DNA of 64,000 nt from Rhodosorus marinus (taxonomy: Eukaryota > Rhodophyta > Stylonematophyceae > Stylonematales > Stylonemataceae): contig JAMWBK010000001.1 in assembly GCA_029953675.1 (NCBI GenBank), forward strand, positions 347,001 through 411,000, in the 5' to 3' direction. The notes under the pieces are model-generated. The model did no database searches and had not been told where the DNA came from. It was given only the letters and a program-made list of their open reading frames with translations. A program made the position numbers and the translations under genes. Positions within the stretch are counted from its first letter, which is position 1, and every line of letters begins with the position of its first letter. Shown here piece after piece: positions 63,335 to 64,000 of this stretch.

Positions 63335-63606
63335 GGAAGAAACTTATGCACATAGAGGGCTTTGAGAATTGAAAGCCACCCGTCACTTGAGTGGTTCTAC
63401 TATATGTGAGACCTATTGTCGATAGCTGCCCGGAGAGGCATCAACCTTACTTCATTTGAGAGTCGATGTGCAGGAAAGCGCGTGTTTGCTACTGGTTAGT
63501 TTCATTTTTGTTTGCAATCACACAGGTTCCAGAACTTCTATGAGTCGCTTCTGCAGCGCCTATGCTCGAGTACTGGTTTTTGGGAGAAAATCGCGGGTCC
63601 TGTGGA

Positions 63607-64000
63607 TTACCAGATGTCAGCTGCTCGGAAAATATTAAGGCCATCTTCAGCTGTGCTCATTAAAACAGAGGGTAGCTGACGATGCCAGTGAACTTCTTTG
63701 ATGTTTTTCTGCCCCATATGTAAGAACAAAAGCTGTGGAGGTAGATCCTCTGCGCCGGGTAGAACCTCCCCAAGTGCGGCCTCCTCCTCAGGGTCTCTTT
63801 CAACGGATAAATCCCAAAGACTGTACCGGCGTACAGCAAACAACAAACAGCGCGGTTTAAGCATTCCCACAAAGTTCCATGTAATTGGACGAGAACAGCA
63901 TACCTAACGCTGTGATCTTCACTCGAAGCAGCCAACATGGAGCTCAGCGTTGGATGCCATTCCACAGAAGTTATTGGTTTCCGATGATATCCAAAGAACG
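63607..64000 (-). CDS. GRWD1: GRWD1/RRB1-like WD40 protein, 3' end (partial)
   Basis: GRWD1 (yeast Rrb1) is the dedicated chaperone of ribosomal protein uL3 in ribosome assembly. Only the last two exons are inside the window: 64000-63904 (cut by the window edge) and 63820-63607. They read KPITSVEWHPTLSSMLAASS, then LWDLSVERDPEEEAAL, LPPQLLFLHMGQKNIKEVHW and STAEDGLNIFRAADIW. This is the diagnostic C-terminal WD repeat pair of GRWD1, including the VERD and PQQLLF-type blocks. The intron (63821-63903) has GTATGC and ACAG borders. The rest of the gene lies to the right. Confidence 0.88.

Noticed and set aside
1-64000. tRNA, rRNA and CRISPR features
   Set aside because: TTCGA-type T-loop strings (for example near 2355, 50797 and 55128) lack matching stems or cloverleaf arms. 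No rRNA core sequences and no regularly spaced repeat-spacer arrays are present.

Overview
This is nuclear DNA of a photosynthetic eukaryote, most likely a red alga. Eukaryotic informational genes (NAC alpha, INO80, PCNA, TCAB1, eIF3j, a tri-snRNP 27 kDa protein, GRWD1) carry short GT-AG introns, mostly about 50-110 nt, and are mixed with plastid-targeted enzymes of cyanobacterial or bacterial type. Two signs point to Rhodophyta. One is a gene for a phycobiliprotein-fold protein with a transit peptide at 36544-37352. The other is that every inferred plastid precursor has a phenylalanine within the first five residues (MAF, MDICF, MGIGF, MTLGF, MGF), which is typical of red algal and glaucophyte transit peptides. 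No species can be named from the sequence alone.

Layout, left to right: NAC alpha (+, 582), C2H2 zinc-finger protein (+, 5992), NUMOD3-repeat plastid protein (-, 9912), Arf-like GTPase (+, 12601), dihydrodipicolinate synthase (+, 14798), SNRNP27 (-, 18189), INO80 ATPase (-, 24049), FIS1 (-, 27144), PAK/STE20 kinase (+, 27960), an unassigned long reading frame (-, 31231), PCNA (-, 33359), TCAB1/WRAP53 (-, 35466), the phycobiliprotein-like gene (+, 36544), a possible mitoribosomal mL40 gene (-, 38314), R1R2R3 MYB (+, 40170), YbaB/EbfC (-, 43394), eIF3j (+, 45068), RNF5/185-type E3 ligase (-, 47284), ketopantoate hydroxymethyltransferase (-, 49821), a BAR plus auxilin-type J-domain protein (+, 52479), HOP1/ASY1 HORMA protein (-, 56127), TspO-like membrane protein (-, 57845), amidophosphoribosyltransferase (-, 61886), a possible spliced microprotein (+, 63110) and the 3' end of GRWD1 (-, cut by the window edge).

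The genes do not form an operon or a single pathway. Recurrent themes are genome maintenance and cell cycle (INO80, PCNA with an E2F-site cluster, TCAB1, MYB3R-type factor, HORMA axis protein), translation (NAC, eIF3j, GRWD1, possibly mL40), organelle and membrane traffic (FIS1, Arf-like, RNF5/185, BAR-J), and plastid or mitochondrial metabolism (DapA, PurF, PanB).

Promoters look alike across the window. An AT-rich core is followed by a long 5' leader that is strongly G/T-rich on the sense strand and often contains runs of 8-12 G. On genes read leftward the same leader appears as C/A-rich sequence. Gene ends were reconstructed by hand from splice consensus, frame continuity and family similarity. 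Exon coordinates are therefore predictions.
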